A stretch of DNA of 64,000 bases, from assembly GCF_900129195.1 (NCBI RefSeq), contig NZ_FQUY01000010.1:31520-95519 (forward strand), written 5' to 3'. The DNA comes from Desulforamulus putei DSM 12395 (GTDB lineage: Bacteria > Bacillota > Desulfotomaculia > Desulfotomaculales > Desulfotomaculaceae). The translations under genes were made by a program, and so were the position numbers. Shown piece after piece: positions 34,789 through 41,727 of this stretch (positions are counted from its first letter, which is position 1; the number at the start of each line of letters is the position of its first letter). The notes below the pieces were generated by a model, which saw nothing but the letters and a program-made list of their open reading frames with translations, made no database searches and was not told the DNA's origin.

Positions 34789-35976
34789 ATGGTATTGTCC
34801 GATAAAGTATCTTCTTTTCTAAGCCGGGCTTCCTGGATACGCAAAATGTTTGAAGAGGGGGACCGCCTGAGGAAAATTCACGGGACTGATAAAGTGTACG
34901 ATTTTACCCTGGGGAACCCCTCGGTGGAACCGCCGCAAAAATTTCGTGAAGAACTGAAAAGGCTGGCCCTCAACCCGGAGCCGGGCATGCACCGTTACAT
35001 GAGCAACGCCGGCTACCCGGAAACCCGTTCAGCAGTGGCTGAAGTATTGGCCGAGCAGTCCCAACTGCCCTTTGAGGCCAAGCACGTGGTCATGACCGTG
35101 GGGGCCGGCGGCGGTCTGAACGTCGTGCTGAAGGCTCTTTTAAACCCCGGCGATGAAGTGATTGCCCTGTCACCCTATTTTGTGGAGTACGGTTTTTATG
35201 TGGATAACCATGGCGGCATACTAAAGGTGGTACCCACCAACGATGCTTTCCTGCCGGATCTGACAGCCATCAGCGCCGCTATCAACGCCAAAACCAGGGC
35301 CATTATCATTAACTCTCCCAACAACCCCACCGGCGTGGTCTACCCGGCAGAAGTACTGGCCGACCTCGGTCAGTTGGTAGAAGAAAAGTCCCGGGAAATG
35401 GGCAGACCAATTTTTGTTATATCCGATGAGCCCTATGCCAAAATTGTCTATGACGGGGTGCAGGTCCCCTCTGTCTTTAAATACATAACCAACGCAGTTA
35501 TGGTGACTTCCCATAGTAAAGACCTGGCGTTACCCGGTGAACGGATCGGTTACGTTGCCGTCAGTCCGCGCATCAACGGTGTGGACACCCTTATTGAAGG
35601 TCTGGTCTTTTGCAACCGCACCCTGGGGTTTGTCAATGCGCCGGCCTTGATGCAGCGGTTGGTAGCCGGTTTACAGCGGGAATCCGTCGACATTGCGGAA
35701 TACCGGGAAAAGCGCGACCTGCTCTACAATCACCTGACTTCCCTTGGTTTTGAAATGGTTAAGCCCCAGGGGGCCTTTTATCTGTTTCCCAAATCACCCT
35801 TGCCGGATGACATTGAATTTTCCCGCAAAGCCTTAAGACACAACATTCTGGTGGTTCCCGGCGGCGGTTTTGGTACTCCGGGCTACTTCCGGCTGGCTTA
35901 CTGCATCGACCTGGACATCATCAAGAGATCATTGCCGGCCTGGAGCGCCCTGGCCCAAGAACTTGGCATGAAATAG
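34789..35976 (+). CDS. PLP-dependent aminotransferase (class I)
   Basis: The 395-residue fold type I aminotransferase shows YDFTLGNPSVEPP at the N-terminus, NSPNNPTGVVYPAE (cofactor contact), FVISDEPYAKIVYDG, and SHSKDLALPGERIGY, whose lysine holds PLP. The length and motifs fit the aspartate/aromatic aminotransferase branch. Its place between two DAHP synthases suggests it transaminates phenylpyruvate or hydroxyphenylpyruvate, but this is inference from context. ATG 34789 has GTGAAGGAGTGG upstream. It is transcribed divergently from aroF. Confidence 0.85.
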   Translation: MVLSDKVSSFLSRASWIRKMFEEGDRLRKIHGTDKVYDFTLGNPSVEPPQKFREELKRLALNPEPGMHRYMSNAGYPETRSAVAEVLAEQSQLPFEAKHVVMTVGAGGGLNVVLKALLNPGDEVIALSPYFVEYGFYVDNHGGILKVVPTNDAFLPDLTAISAAINAKTRAIIINSPNNPTGVVYPAEVLADLGQLVEEKSREMGRPIFVISDEPYAKIVYDGVQVPSVFKYITNAVMVTSHSKDLALPGERIGYVAVSPRINGVDTLIEGLVFCNRTLGFVNAPALMQRLVAGLQRESVDIAEYREKRDLLYNHLTSLGFEMVKPQGAFYLFPKSPLPDDIEFSRKALRHNILVVPGGGFGTPGYFRLAYCIDLDIIKRSLPAWSALAQELGMK

Positions 35977-35980
35977 AAGA

Positions 35981-36025
35981 AAAAACACCCCGGACGGCTG
36001 AAAAAGCCCGCTCCGGGGTGTTTTT
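35981..36025. terminator. Bidirectional terminator between aminotransferase and second DAHP synthase
   Basis: AAAAACACCCCGGA and TCCGGGGTGTTTTT form a perfect 14-pair stem with a 17-base loop. The right arm includes two bases of the stop codon of the convergent DAHP synthase gene. Confidence 0.9.
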
Positions 36026-36839
36026 ACCAATTTCCTCTTACCTGCAGCAATGCCGGCAAGCCACGCATAAATTGTTCCAATTGGTGAGGTCGCAAGGACT
36101 GGGCGCCGTCCGAAAGGGCCCTTTCCGGCGCCGGGTGAACTTCTATCATCAAACCGTCCGCCCCCGCCATAACCGCGGCCCGGGCCACCGGCGGCACCAG
36201 TTCCCTTCTGCCGGTAGCATGACTGGGGTCAGCCACCACGGGCAGGTGGCTCAGTTGTTTGACTAGGGGGATGGCGCTGATATCCAGGGTGTTGCGGGTA
36301 GCGGTCTCAAAGGTACGGATCCCCCTTTCACATAAAACCACCTGACGGTTCCCCTCCGCCACGATATATTCCGCCGCCAACAGCCACTCTTCCAGGGTGG
36401 CCGATAGACCTCTTTTTAACAGTACGGGATGTTTCACCCGGCCCACTTCCCGCAGCAGGCCAAAGTTCTGCATATTCCGGCTGCCGATTTGAATCATATC
36501 CGCGTACTGCAGCACCAAATCCAGGTCCCGGACATCCAGCACCTCGGTGACCACCGGCAATTCCGCTGCAGCCCCGGCCTCCGCCAGGAATTGCAGTCCC
36601 TCTTTGCCCAGACCTTGAAAAGAATAGGGCGAAGTACGAGGCTTAAATACCCCTCCCCGCAGCATTTGAACACCGCATGCCTTTAACTGCAGGGCCAGCT
36701 CAATAAGTTCTTCCCTGTTTTCCACTGCGCAGGGTCCCGCAATGACTGAGAAATTTCCCCCGCCGAAGGCAGCAACGCCTACCTGTACAACGGTATCCTC
36801 TGCCTGTGTCTCCCTACTGACTAAATTATATAAAGGCAA
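36024..36839 (-). CDS. Second DAHP synthase paralogue, without regulatory domain
   Basis: The 271-residue protein is the bare barrel form of the same enzyme family as the gene at 33473: [67 protein letters not shown] and [11 protein letters not shown] correspond one to one. It lacks the 70-residue ferredoxin-like domain, so it should be free of that form of feedback. TTG 36839 has GGAGGG 7 bases upstream. It is probably transcribed alone. Confidence 0.93.
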   Translation of the reverse strand: MPLYNLVSRETQAEDTVVQVGVAAFGGGNFSVIAGPCAVENREELIELALQLKACGVQMLRGGVFKPRTSPYSFQGLGKEGLQFLAEAGAAAELPVVTEVLDVRDLDLVLQYADMIQIGSRNMQNFGLLREVGRVKHPVLLKRGLSATLEEWLLAAEYIVAEGNRQVVLCERGIRTFETATRNTLDISAIPLVKQLSHLPVVADPSHATGRRELVPPVARAAVMAGADGLMIEVHPAPERALSDGAQSLRPHQLEQFMRGLPALLQVRGNW

Positions 36840-37025
36840 GGTTAAACCCTCCGTGTATGGTCTCGTACTATACTTTCGCTATCCAAGGGTGCTTTCCTTC
36901 TTAATGCTGCAAAAGATAATTCACTAAAAGAATTATGCTGAGGATTGTAACATTTCTGCAGCCATTTTCTTATTATGTTAGCAGGGTACCAACCCCAAAA
37001 AATTTATCATCAAGGAGGCGTTACG

Positions 37026-37130
37026 ATGGGCGATTATGGTTATGGTAACTGGAGTTTTATCGTATTCCTGATTCTCATCCTGTTAATCTTCGGCCAAGGT
37101 TTCTACGGCGGCTACAGCGTAGAGAAGTAA
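37026..37130 (+). CDS. YjcZ-family sporulation peptide, copy 1
   Basis: The 34-residue peptide has a Gly/Tyr-rich start (MGDYGYGNWS), one hydrophobic helix (FIVFLILILLIFGQGFYGG) and a short tail ending EK, the layout of YjcZ/YtrF-type small sporulation proteins. ATG 37026 follows AAGGAGGCG. It is too short for usual gene callers. It is followed by its own weak terminator and by a close paralogue. Confidence 0.8.
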   Translation: MGDYGYGNWSFIVFLILILLIFGQGFYGGYSVEK

Positions 37131-37137
37131 ATCCTTG

Positions 37138-37165
37138 AGGGGCTGTTCTAAAAGCCCCTGTTTTA
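37138..37165 (+). terminator. Weak terminator between the two YjcZ-type genes
   Basis: AGGGGCT and AGCCCCT pair around an 8-base loop and are followed by GTTTTA. It probably allows partial read-through to the second copy. Confidence 0.55.
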
Positions 37166-37192
37166 AAAAAAAATTAATAAGGGGGTCATATT

Positions 37193-37306
37193 ATGGGTTA
37201 CGGTTATTGTGGCGGCTATGGCAGCAACTTTTCCTTTATCATCTTCTTAATTCTCATCCTGCTGTTCTTTGGCCATGGCTTCTATGGCTGCAGCGCAGAA
37301 AAATAA
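37193..37306 (+). CDS. YjcZ-family sporulation peptide, copy 2
   Basis: The 37-residue peptide (MGYGYCGGYGSN, then FSFIIFLILILLFFGHGFYG, then CSAEK) is a paralogue of copy 1 with two added cysteines. The AAGGGGG binding site is about 7 bases upstream of ATG 37193. The Gly/Tyr/Cys-rich head suggests a coat or forespore-membrane peptide, as for other YjcZ members. A strong terminator follows. Confidence 0.8.
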   Translation: MGYGYCGGYGSNFSFIIFLILILLFFGHGFYGCSAEK

Positions 37307-37326
37307 CATTTGGGAACTGTTGAAAC

Positions 37327-37352
37327 AGGCCGGGGGTAGTTACCCCCGGCCT
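37327..37352. terminator. Strong bidirectional terminator
   Basis: AGGCCGGGGGTA and TACCCCCGGCCT form a perfect 12-pair stem with a 2-base loop, between the second YjcZ-type gene and the convergent aroH. Confidence 0.88.
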
Positions 37353-37360
37353 AAAACATT

Positions 37361-37729
37361 TTATTCTGCAAGGTCCGGTCTAAGATTGGATGCTCCCCGC
37401 AGGTACACGTGCTTCATTTCTCTCTGGGACTTGTGGGTGTTTACATGCACCAGCACCCTGATGCACCGGGGCAGGGCCCCCGCCACATCAAGTTCCTGGG
37501 CACATAACAGGGGCACATAGTCCCAACCCATGGCCCGGGCTGCCTTGGCGGGAAATTCAGTATTCAAATCAGGCGTTACTGTAAAGAAAGCGCTGCAAAT
37601 ATCCTCTGTTGATAATTGATTCCGTTCAACAATGGTTTTTATGAGCTCCTGGGTTGCTTCAATGATTTCTTGCCTGTCGTTCCGTTCTACCGTAATGGCT
37701 CCTCTGATTCCTCTAACAAAACAAACCAT
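37361..37729 (-). CDS. aroH: Chorismate mutase (AroH type)
   Basis: The 122-residue protein matches the trimeric AroH fold of Bacillus: it starts FVRGIRGAITVERNDRQEII, then has DICSAFFTVTPDLNTEFPAKAARAMGW and ends with the strand IRVLVHVNT. It converts chorismate to prephenate, the substrate of TyrA in the cluster upstream. It lies 16 bases after the HutP-family gene on the same strand, so the two are probably cotranscribed. Confidence 0.95.
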   Translation of the reverse strand: MVCFVRGIRGAITVERNDRQEIIEATQELIKTIVERNQLSTEDICSAFFTVTPDLNTEFPAKAARAMGWDYVPLLCAQELDVAGALPRCIRVLVHVNTHKSQREMKHVYLRGASNLRPDLAE

Positions 37730-37745
37730 CCTGCCAGCCTCCCTG

Positions 37746-38183
37746 CTAATTGCTTGATACTGCCCGGTGCCCTAAACCTATGGCCACTTCGTCAAGGTGC
37801 AAAAGACCTACGCCAAAAAACACCGCCACACTGATATGGTCCGCTTGCCGCGCAATGCCGATTTTGCCTCCCACATTCAAACCCACTGCCTTTGGCATAA
37901 TCATGGAAAGAGCTTCCCGGGTGGCCCCGGCCACGGCGCCTTCGTCCGCATGGACTTCTTTGATAACCCCTTCTCTTTTGGCAGCCACCACTGCCCGTTC
38001 AATAATACGGTTTACGGAAGAAATAAAATCACCACCGTAATCCACCGCGGCTGTGCGGATGCCATCATTGAGAAATTTGGTCTTGTATTCTTTCTCCTGC
38101 TCCCTGGTTTCTGTCATGGCCATTTCAATGGCAACCCGGGCTACTTTTCTGCTTCCGTGAAAAACCAAACAAACACCCCCCAA
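37746..38183 (-). CDS. hutP: HutP-family (histidine-binding antiterminator) protein
   Basis: The 145-residue protein resembles HutP, the RNA-binding antiterminator that in Bacillus needs L-histidine and Mg2+: GSRKVARVAIEMAMTETREQ at the N-terminus, a central IIERAVVAAKREGVI helix, then HADEGAVAGATREAL and a final ISVAVFFGVGLLHLDEVAIG with GLGHRAV. No hut genes are near; the neighbour is aroH. The start is uncertain: TTG 38183 has no binding site, while a TTG five codons later follows a run of six G at a 7-base spacing. The RNA target is unknown. Confidence 0.75.
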   Translation of the reverse strand: MGGVCLVFHGSRKVARVAIEMAMTETREQEKEYKTKFLNDGIRTAAVDYGGDFISSVNRIIERAVVAAKREGVIKEVHADEGAVAGATREALSMIMPKAVGLNVGGKIGIARQADHISVAVFFGVGLLHLDEVAIGLGHRAVSSN

Positions 38184-38274
38184 AAAAATAACACCCCGTC
38201 AGGAGCGCTATTGGTCTTATTCCCCTGTGGGTTGCCTAGATTATATTACAGCTTATCCTTAAATGCAACGCCCC

Positions 38275-38742
38275 TTATGACTTCCCGGCCAGTTTCACTT
38301 TTCCCAGTGTAAATACCGTTTTCTTACCGGAAAACTCCGCTCCCATGGCGGGTGAAATGACCTGCCTGGTGCTGTCCAGCACCTTAACGGTGACAGGATG
38401 GTCATAAAAGGTGGTATCCACCTCGATCCGGTCTCCTTCGGAAACAGGAACGGTCATGTACGGGTGGGTAAAATCCCCCTTTACCTGACCGTTCACCAGA
38501 ACTTTGGCCCTGGGAAGGGTAGAAAAATTTATTAATTGGAGTATGATGGAATTCTCGGCTCCCTCTACCGGCCTCATAACCATTTGGGCATCGGAACCCA
38601 CCCGGTTGATCACCCGCCATAAGGGTGACTGTGATAAAAAGGAGTGATAAAACAGTAAAAAAGCAGCGGTTAAAGCAATCAGCGAGAGCAAGCAGGTTTC
38701 CGCTGATTTGGCGCTGAACCAACGGTTTTTTCTTATTTTCAT
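38275..38742 (-). CDS. Membrane-anchored hypothetical protein
   Basis: The 155-residue protein has a short basic N-terminus (MKIRKNRWFSAKSAE), one membrane helix (CLLSLIALTAAFLLFYHSF) and an extracytoplasmic part made mostly of beta strands (ILQLINFSTLPRAKVLVNGQ...). ATG 38742 has AGGAGG 10 bases upstream, so the frame's earlier TTG is rejected. I do not recognise the family. An outside location is inferred from the helix and charge pattern. Confidence 0.6.
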   Translation of the reverse strand: MKIRKNRWFSAKSAETCLLSLIALTAAFLLFYHSFLSQSPLWRVINRVGSDAQMVMRPVEGAENSIILQLINFSTLPRAKVLVNGQVKGDFTHPYMTVPVSEGDRIEVDTTFYDHPVTVKVLDSTRQVISPAMGAEFSGKKTVFTLGKVKLAGKS

Positions 38743-38798
38743 GCCACCGCCTCCTACCAATCATTGTATATGCGACGGCATGTTAAATTATTCCATCC

Positions 38799-39257
38799 CT
38801 AGCGGTTGTTATATTTTCTTTCCAGCAGAGAGCGGTACATTCTCATTTCTTCGGCTACTCTAAAGAGCAGTCTTTCCACATCATATTTGGTCAGTGACAG
38901 GTTGGGCGGGTCAATGATTTCAATCTTGCGGAAATCATCCCGGGCAATAAACCTTACCACATCCTCCAGTGTTTCCGCACGGAGCTGCAGGGTCACCGGG
39001 GCGTAGGCCACCTCGTGGTTGGACACTTCGTCCTGCACTGTGTATACTTCCGCACTCATGTCGATATCTTCAACCAGAATACCCTGAATGGGCACATTCC
39101 GAAAAACAGCCACCTGCTGTTCTCTTAAATCCTCGGCAGCTTTATCGCTGGGTTTCCCCCCAAATAAAAAGCGCCCCGGTTTGCCAATACCCTTGAAATC
39201 CATGCGAACCCTCACCCTGAGGGGCCGATGCATTAGATCGTCATTTTGTACGTTCAA
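38799..39257 (-). CDS. Hypothetical conserved-looking soluble protein
   Basis: The 152-residue protein has an N-terminal basic strand (RPLRVRVRMDFKGIGKPGRF), a central acidic part (GILVEDIDMSAEVYTVQDE) and a C-terminal helix ending EEMRMYRSLLERKYNNR. There is no signal peptide or membrane helix. TTG 39257 has GGAGGG 6 bases upstream. The composition and binding site are those of a real gene; I do not recognise a family. Confidence 0.6.
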   Translation of the reverse strand: MNVQNDDLMHRPLRVRVRMDFKGIGKPGRFLFGGKPSDKAAEDLREQQVAVFRNVPIQGILVEDIDMSAEVYTVQDEVSNHEVAYAPVTLQLRAETLEDVVRFIARDDFRKIEIIDPPNLSLTKYDVERLLFRVAEEMRMYRSLLERKYNNR

Positions 39258-39323
39258 AGGAAACCCTCCTCGCCAAACTTCCTCTAAAACATTCGATTTG
39301 GCGAGGCAAATTCCTGCTAAGGA

Positions 39324-39563
39324 TTACCAACGGATGTCCCGGGAACCGCAAAGGGGGCAGGTATCAAAATATTCTTCCGGCCTTTCATAGGCCTCCTGGG
39401 CGTCATCCAGGCTGGCCCCCTGGCATTCCATGGTCATCAGGCAGCCTTCTTCATTAAAATTGCCCAGCAAACCGTAAGGCGGTGCGTTGGCAGTGTCCGC
39501 ACAGGGAGGAAACTTCGAGCTGGCTAGGCTTTCTTGGTTGCCACAGACGATGCAATAAGGCAT
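39324..39563 (-). CDS. Small zinc-ribbon-like protein
   Basis: The 79-residue protein opens MPYCIVCGNQESL and closes with DTCPLCGSRDIRW, two C-x2-C knuckles that would form one zinc ribbon. The middle is low in structure with further cysteines (PPCADT, EGCLMTMEC). The role is unknown. Its binding site (GGGGGA) lies inside one arm of a long hairpin at 39568-39615, which may limit translation. Confidence 0.65.
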   Translation of the reverse strand: MPYCIVCGNQESLASSKFPPCADTANAPPYGLLGNFNEEGCLMTMECQGASLDDAQEAYERPEEYFDTCPLCGSRDIRW

Positions 39564-39567
39564 GAAA

Positions 39568-39615
39568 ATCCCCCTCTACCAGGCTATAGATAACAGTATT
39601 GCCTCAGAGGGGGAT
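39568..39615 (-). promoter_or_regulatory. Hairpin covering the binding site of the zinc-ribbon gene
   Basis: ATCCCCCTCT (39568-39577) is the exact complement of AGAGGGGGAT (39606-39615). An inner AGGC/GCCT stem (39581-39584 with 39601-39604) extends it. On the minus-strand transcript the 3' arm contains GGGGGA, the ribosome binding site of the ATG at 39563. It may be a translational switch, or the terminator of rluB, which ends at 39642. Confidence 0.5.
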
Positions 39616-39641
39616 GTTTATGACAATTTTTTAGTTCAGGT

Positions 39642-40469
39642 TCAGTTATGATATGGATTTTTGCCCTTGACCGTTGCGCCGGCAACAGTTTTTCTGAGGC
39701 CCGGTTTGGCAGGGGGCCTTACCGCTGCCAGGGCCTTTTCATTCAGCCCTATGCCCGCCAGGCTCATCAGTTCCTTTAATTCTTGCCTGGTTAAAGGGCG
39801 GAATTCTCCGGGCTTCAGGTTGCCCAGCTCCAGCGGGCCGATGCGGACCCTGCGCAGCCGGAGCACCCTGTGACCGATATGCTCGCACATGCGCCTGACC
39901 TGGCGGTTGCGGCCCTCATGGATGCTGATCTGCAGCAGCGCCCGGCCGTTCTGAATATCGACAATCTTTACTTCGGCGGGAGCGGTGAGACCGTCCTCCA
40001 ACTGCAGCCCTTTGGCCATGGCCTGAAGTTTTTCCGGCTCCGGCACGCCTTCCACCCGGGCCAGGTAGGTTTTCTTGACTTGATGTTTGGGGTGGGTCAG
40101 GGCGTGGGTCAGTTCCCCGTCGTTGGTCATCAGCAGCAGACCTTCGGAATCATAATCCAGACGACCCACGGGATAAACCCTTTGCTCCACTCCCTCCAGC
40201 AGGTCGAGCACGGTTTTGCGACCCCGCTCATCACTGAGGGTGGTGACGTAACCCCTTGGTTTATGAAGGAGCAAATAGACCTTTTTTTCCGGCGGCGGGA
40301 TCGGTTTGCCGTTTACCAGTATTTTATCTTTATAGGCATCCACTTTGGTGCCCAGTTCGGTGACCACTCTGCCGTTCACCATAACCTTGCCGCCGGTAAT
40401 CAGTTCCTCTGCGTGCCGCCGGGAAGCCACACCGGCCTTGGCCAGCACTTTTTGCAGTCTTTCATCCAT
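39642..40469 (-). CDS. rluB: Ribosomal large-subunit pseudouridine synthase B family
   Basis: The 275-residue enzyme has an N-terminal S4 RNA-binding domain (MDERLQKVLAKAGVASRRHAEELI) and the RsuA/RluB catalytic motif GRLDYDSEGLLLMTNDGEL, whose first aspartate is catalytic. The C-terminal KPGEFRPLTRQEL signature is also present, followed by a basic tail. It modifies 23S rRNA in known members. The gene is in the usual Clostridial order next to spmAB. Confidence 0.93.
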   Translation of the reverse strand: MDERLQKVLAKAGVASRRHAEELITGGKVMVNGRVVTELGTKVDAYKDKILVNGKPIPPPEKKVYLLLHKPRGYVTTLSDERGRKTVLDLLEGVEQRVYPVGRLDYDSEGLLLMTNDGELTHALTHPKHQVKKTYLARVEGVPEPEKLQAMAKGLQLEDGLTAPAEVKIVDIQNGRALLQISIHEGRNRQVRRMCEHIGHRVLRLRRVRIGPLELGNLKPGEFRPLTRQELKELMSLAGIGLNEKALAAVRPPAKPGLRKTVAGATVKGKNPYHN

Positions 40470-40549
40470 GTGTGTTATGAAATCCCTTCCCGTTTATTTT
40501 AAACAAAAAATAACCAGTTCAGTAAATAGCTTTCCCGAGCTGGATGGAA

Positions 40550-41089
40550 CTAAAACATCACCTTGCAAATGAAGATGGATGCAATCAGTGTGGTAAAATC
40601 CGCCGCCAGGCCGGAAGCTACGGCATAGCGGTATTTGCGAATGCCTACCGACCCGAAATACAGTGTCAGTATATAAAAGGTGGTGTCACTGCTGCCCTGC
40701 ATGGTGGAAACCAGCCGGCCGATGAAACTGTCCGGCCCGTGGGTCTTAATGATTTCTGTGGCAATGCCTAGGGCCGCCCCCCCCGACAGCGGGCGCATCA
40801 CCGCATGGGGTAGGATGTCGGCGGGAATTCCAAGGACGCTTAAAACCGGCGCCAACCAGGAGGCCAACAGCTCCATGGCCCCGGAGGCCCGGAAGATGCT
40901 CACGGCCACCAGCATGGCGGTTAAAAAAGGAATTGTCTTAATGGCTGTGGCAAAACCGGCCTCCGCCCCTTCCACAAAGGTCTCAAAAACCGGTACTTTT
41001 TTAATAAAGGCAACCAACGGGATGACCAGCAGCATGACCGGAATGGCCCAGCGAGAAATTTGGTTAATGACTTCATACACCGCTATCAC
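40550..41089 (-). CDS. spmB: Spore maturation protein B
   Basis: The 179-residue membrane protein has several hydrophobic helices (AIPVMLLVIPLVAFIKKVP, AMLVAVSIFRASGAMELLAS) and the SpmB motif MRPLSGGAALGIATEII followed by QGSSDTTFYILTLYFGSVG. SpmA and SpmB are needed for full spore-core dehydration in known species. The GTG start at 41089 overlaps the spmA stop as GTGA. The longer open frame upstream is only a shadow inside spmA. Confidence 0.94.
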   Translation of the reverse strand: MIAVYEVINQISRWAIPVMLLVIPLVAFIKKVPVFETFVEGAEAGFATAIKTIPFLTAMLVAVSIFRASGAMELLASWLAPVLSVLGIPADILPHAVMRPLSGGAALGIATEIIKTHGPDSFIGRLVSTMQGSSDTTFYILTLYFGSVGIRKYRYAVASGLAADFTTLIASIFICKVMF

Positions 41090-41676
41090 CACCTGTTCCG
41101 GTACAGGCTGCGCAGAATCCTGTCTGCCAGTATGGCTACGGTCATGCCGCAAAGGGTGGCAAAGATGGTGGTGCCAACAATTTCCGCGGGATCCTGGCTG
41201 CCGTATAAGACCCTGATCCCGATAATGGTTGTAGGTATAACGGTAATACACCCGGTGTTGAGGGCTAAAAAGGTGCACATGGCCTCGGAAGCAGTATCCG
41301 GCCGGCGCTTGTTTAATTTTTGCAACTCCTGCATGGCGATCAGCCCCATGGGGGTGGCAGCGTTGCCCAGCCCCAGAATATTGGCGCTGAGGTTCATGAC
41401 AATGGCCCCCATGGCAGGGTGGTCCCTTGGCACGCTGGGGAACAAAAAACTTGTAACCGGCCTTACCAAACGGGCCAGTGCCCTTACCAAACCGGCGGCT
41501 TCAGCCAGCTTCATAATACCAAGCCAGAAGGTGATGATGGCGATCAGGCTGAGGGAAGTTTTCACTGCCACCTGTGCCCCGTCCAAAGCAGCTTTGGTGA
41601 CCACTTCAATATGTCCCCGGGCTGCTGCCACCAGAATGCCAAAAACCATCATGCCTAACCAAACGTAGTTTACCAA
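41086..41676 (-). CDS. spmA: Spore maturation protein A
   Basis: The 196-residue nucleoside-transporter-gate-like membrane protein carries ANILGLGNAATPMGLIAMQEL, the SpmA signature, and MCTFLALNTGCITVIPTTIIG. TTG 41676 has AAGGGGGGAG at about 6 bases and gives the size of known SpmA; the frame is open 17 codons further without homology. It is translationally coupled to spmB and lies 51 bases after a histidine kinase gene. Confidence 0.94.
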   Translation of the reverse strand: MVNYVWLGMMVFGILVAAARGHIEVVTKAALDGAQVAVKTSLSLIAIITFWLGIMKLAEAAGLVRALARLVRPVTSFLFPSVPRDHPAMGAIVMNLSANILGLGNAATPMGLIAMQELQKLNKRRPDTASEAMCTFLALNTGCITVIPTTIIGIRVLYGSQDPAEIVGTTIFATLCGMTVAILADRILRSLYRNRW

Positions 41677-41727
41677 TGTTCTCCCCCCTTGTCCTCCTAT
41701 CCTGATCTTATGAGGGGGGTTGGCCAA

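Noticed and set aside
41090..41278. N-terminal extension of the spmB reading frame
   Set aside because: It runs through the coding end of spmA, and the GTGA overlap start gives the size of known SpmB.
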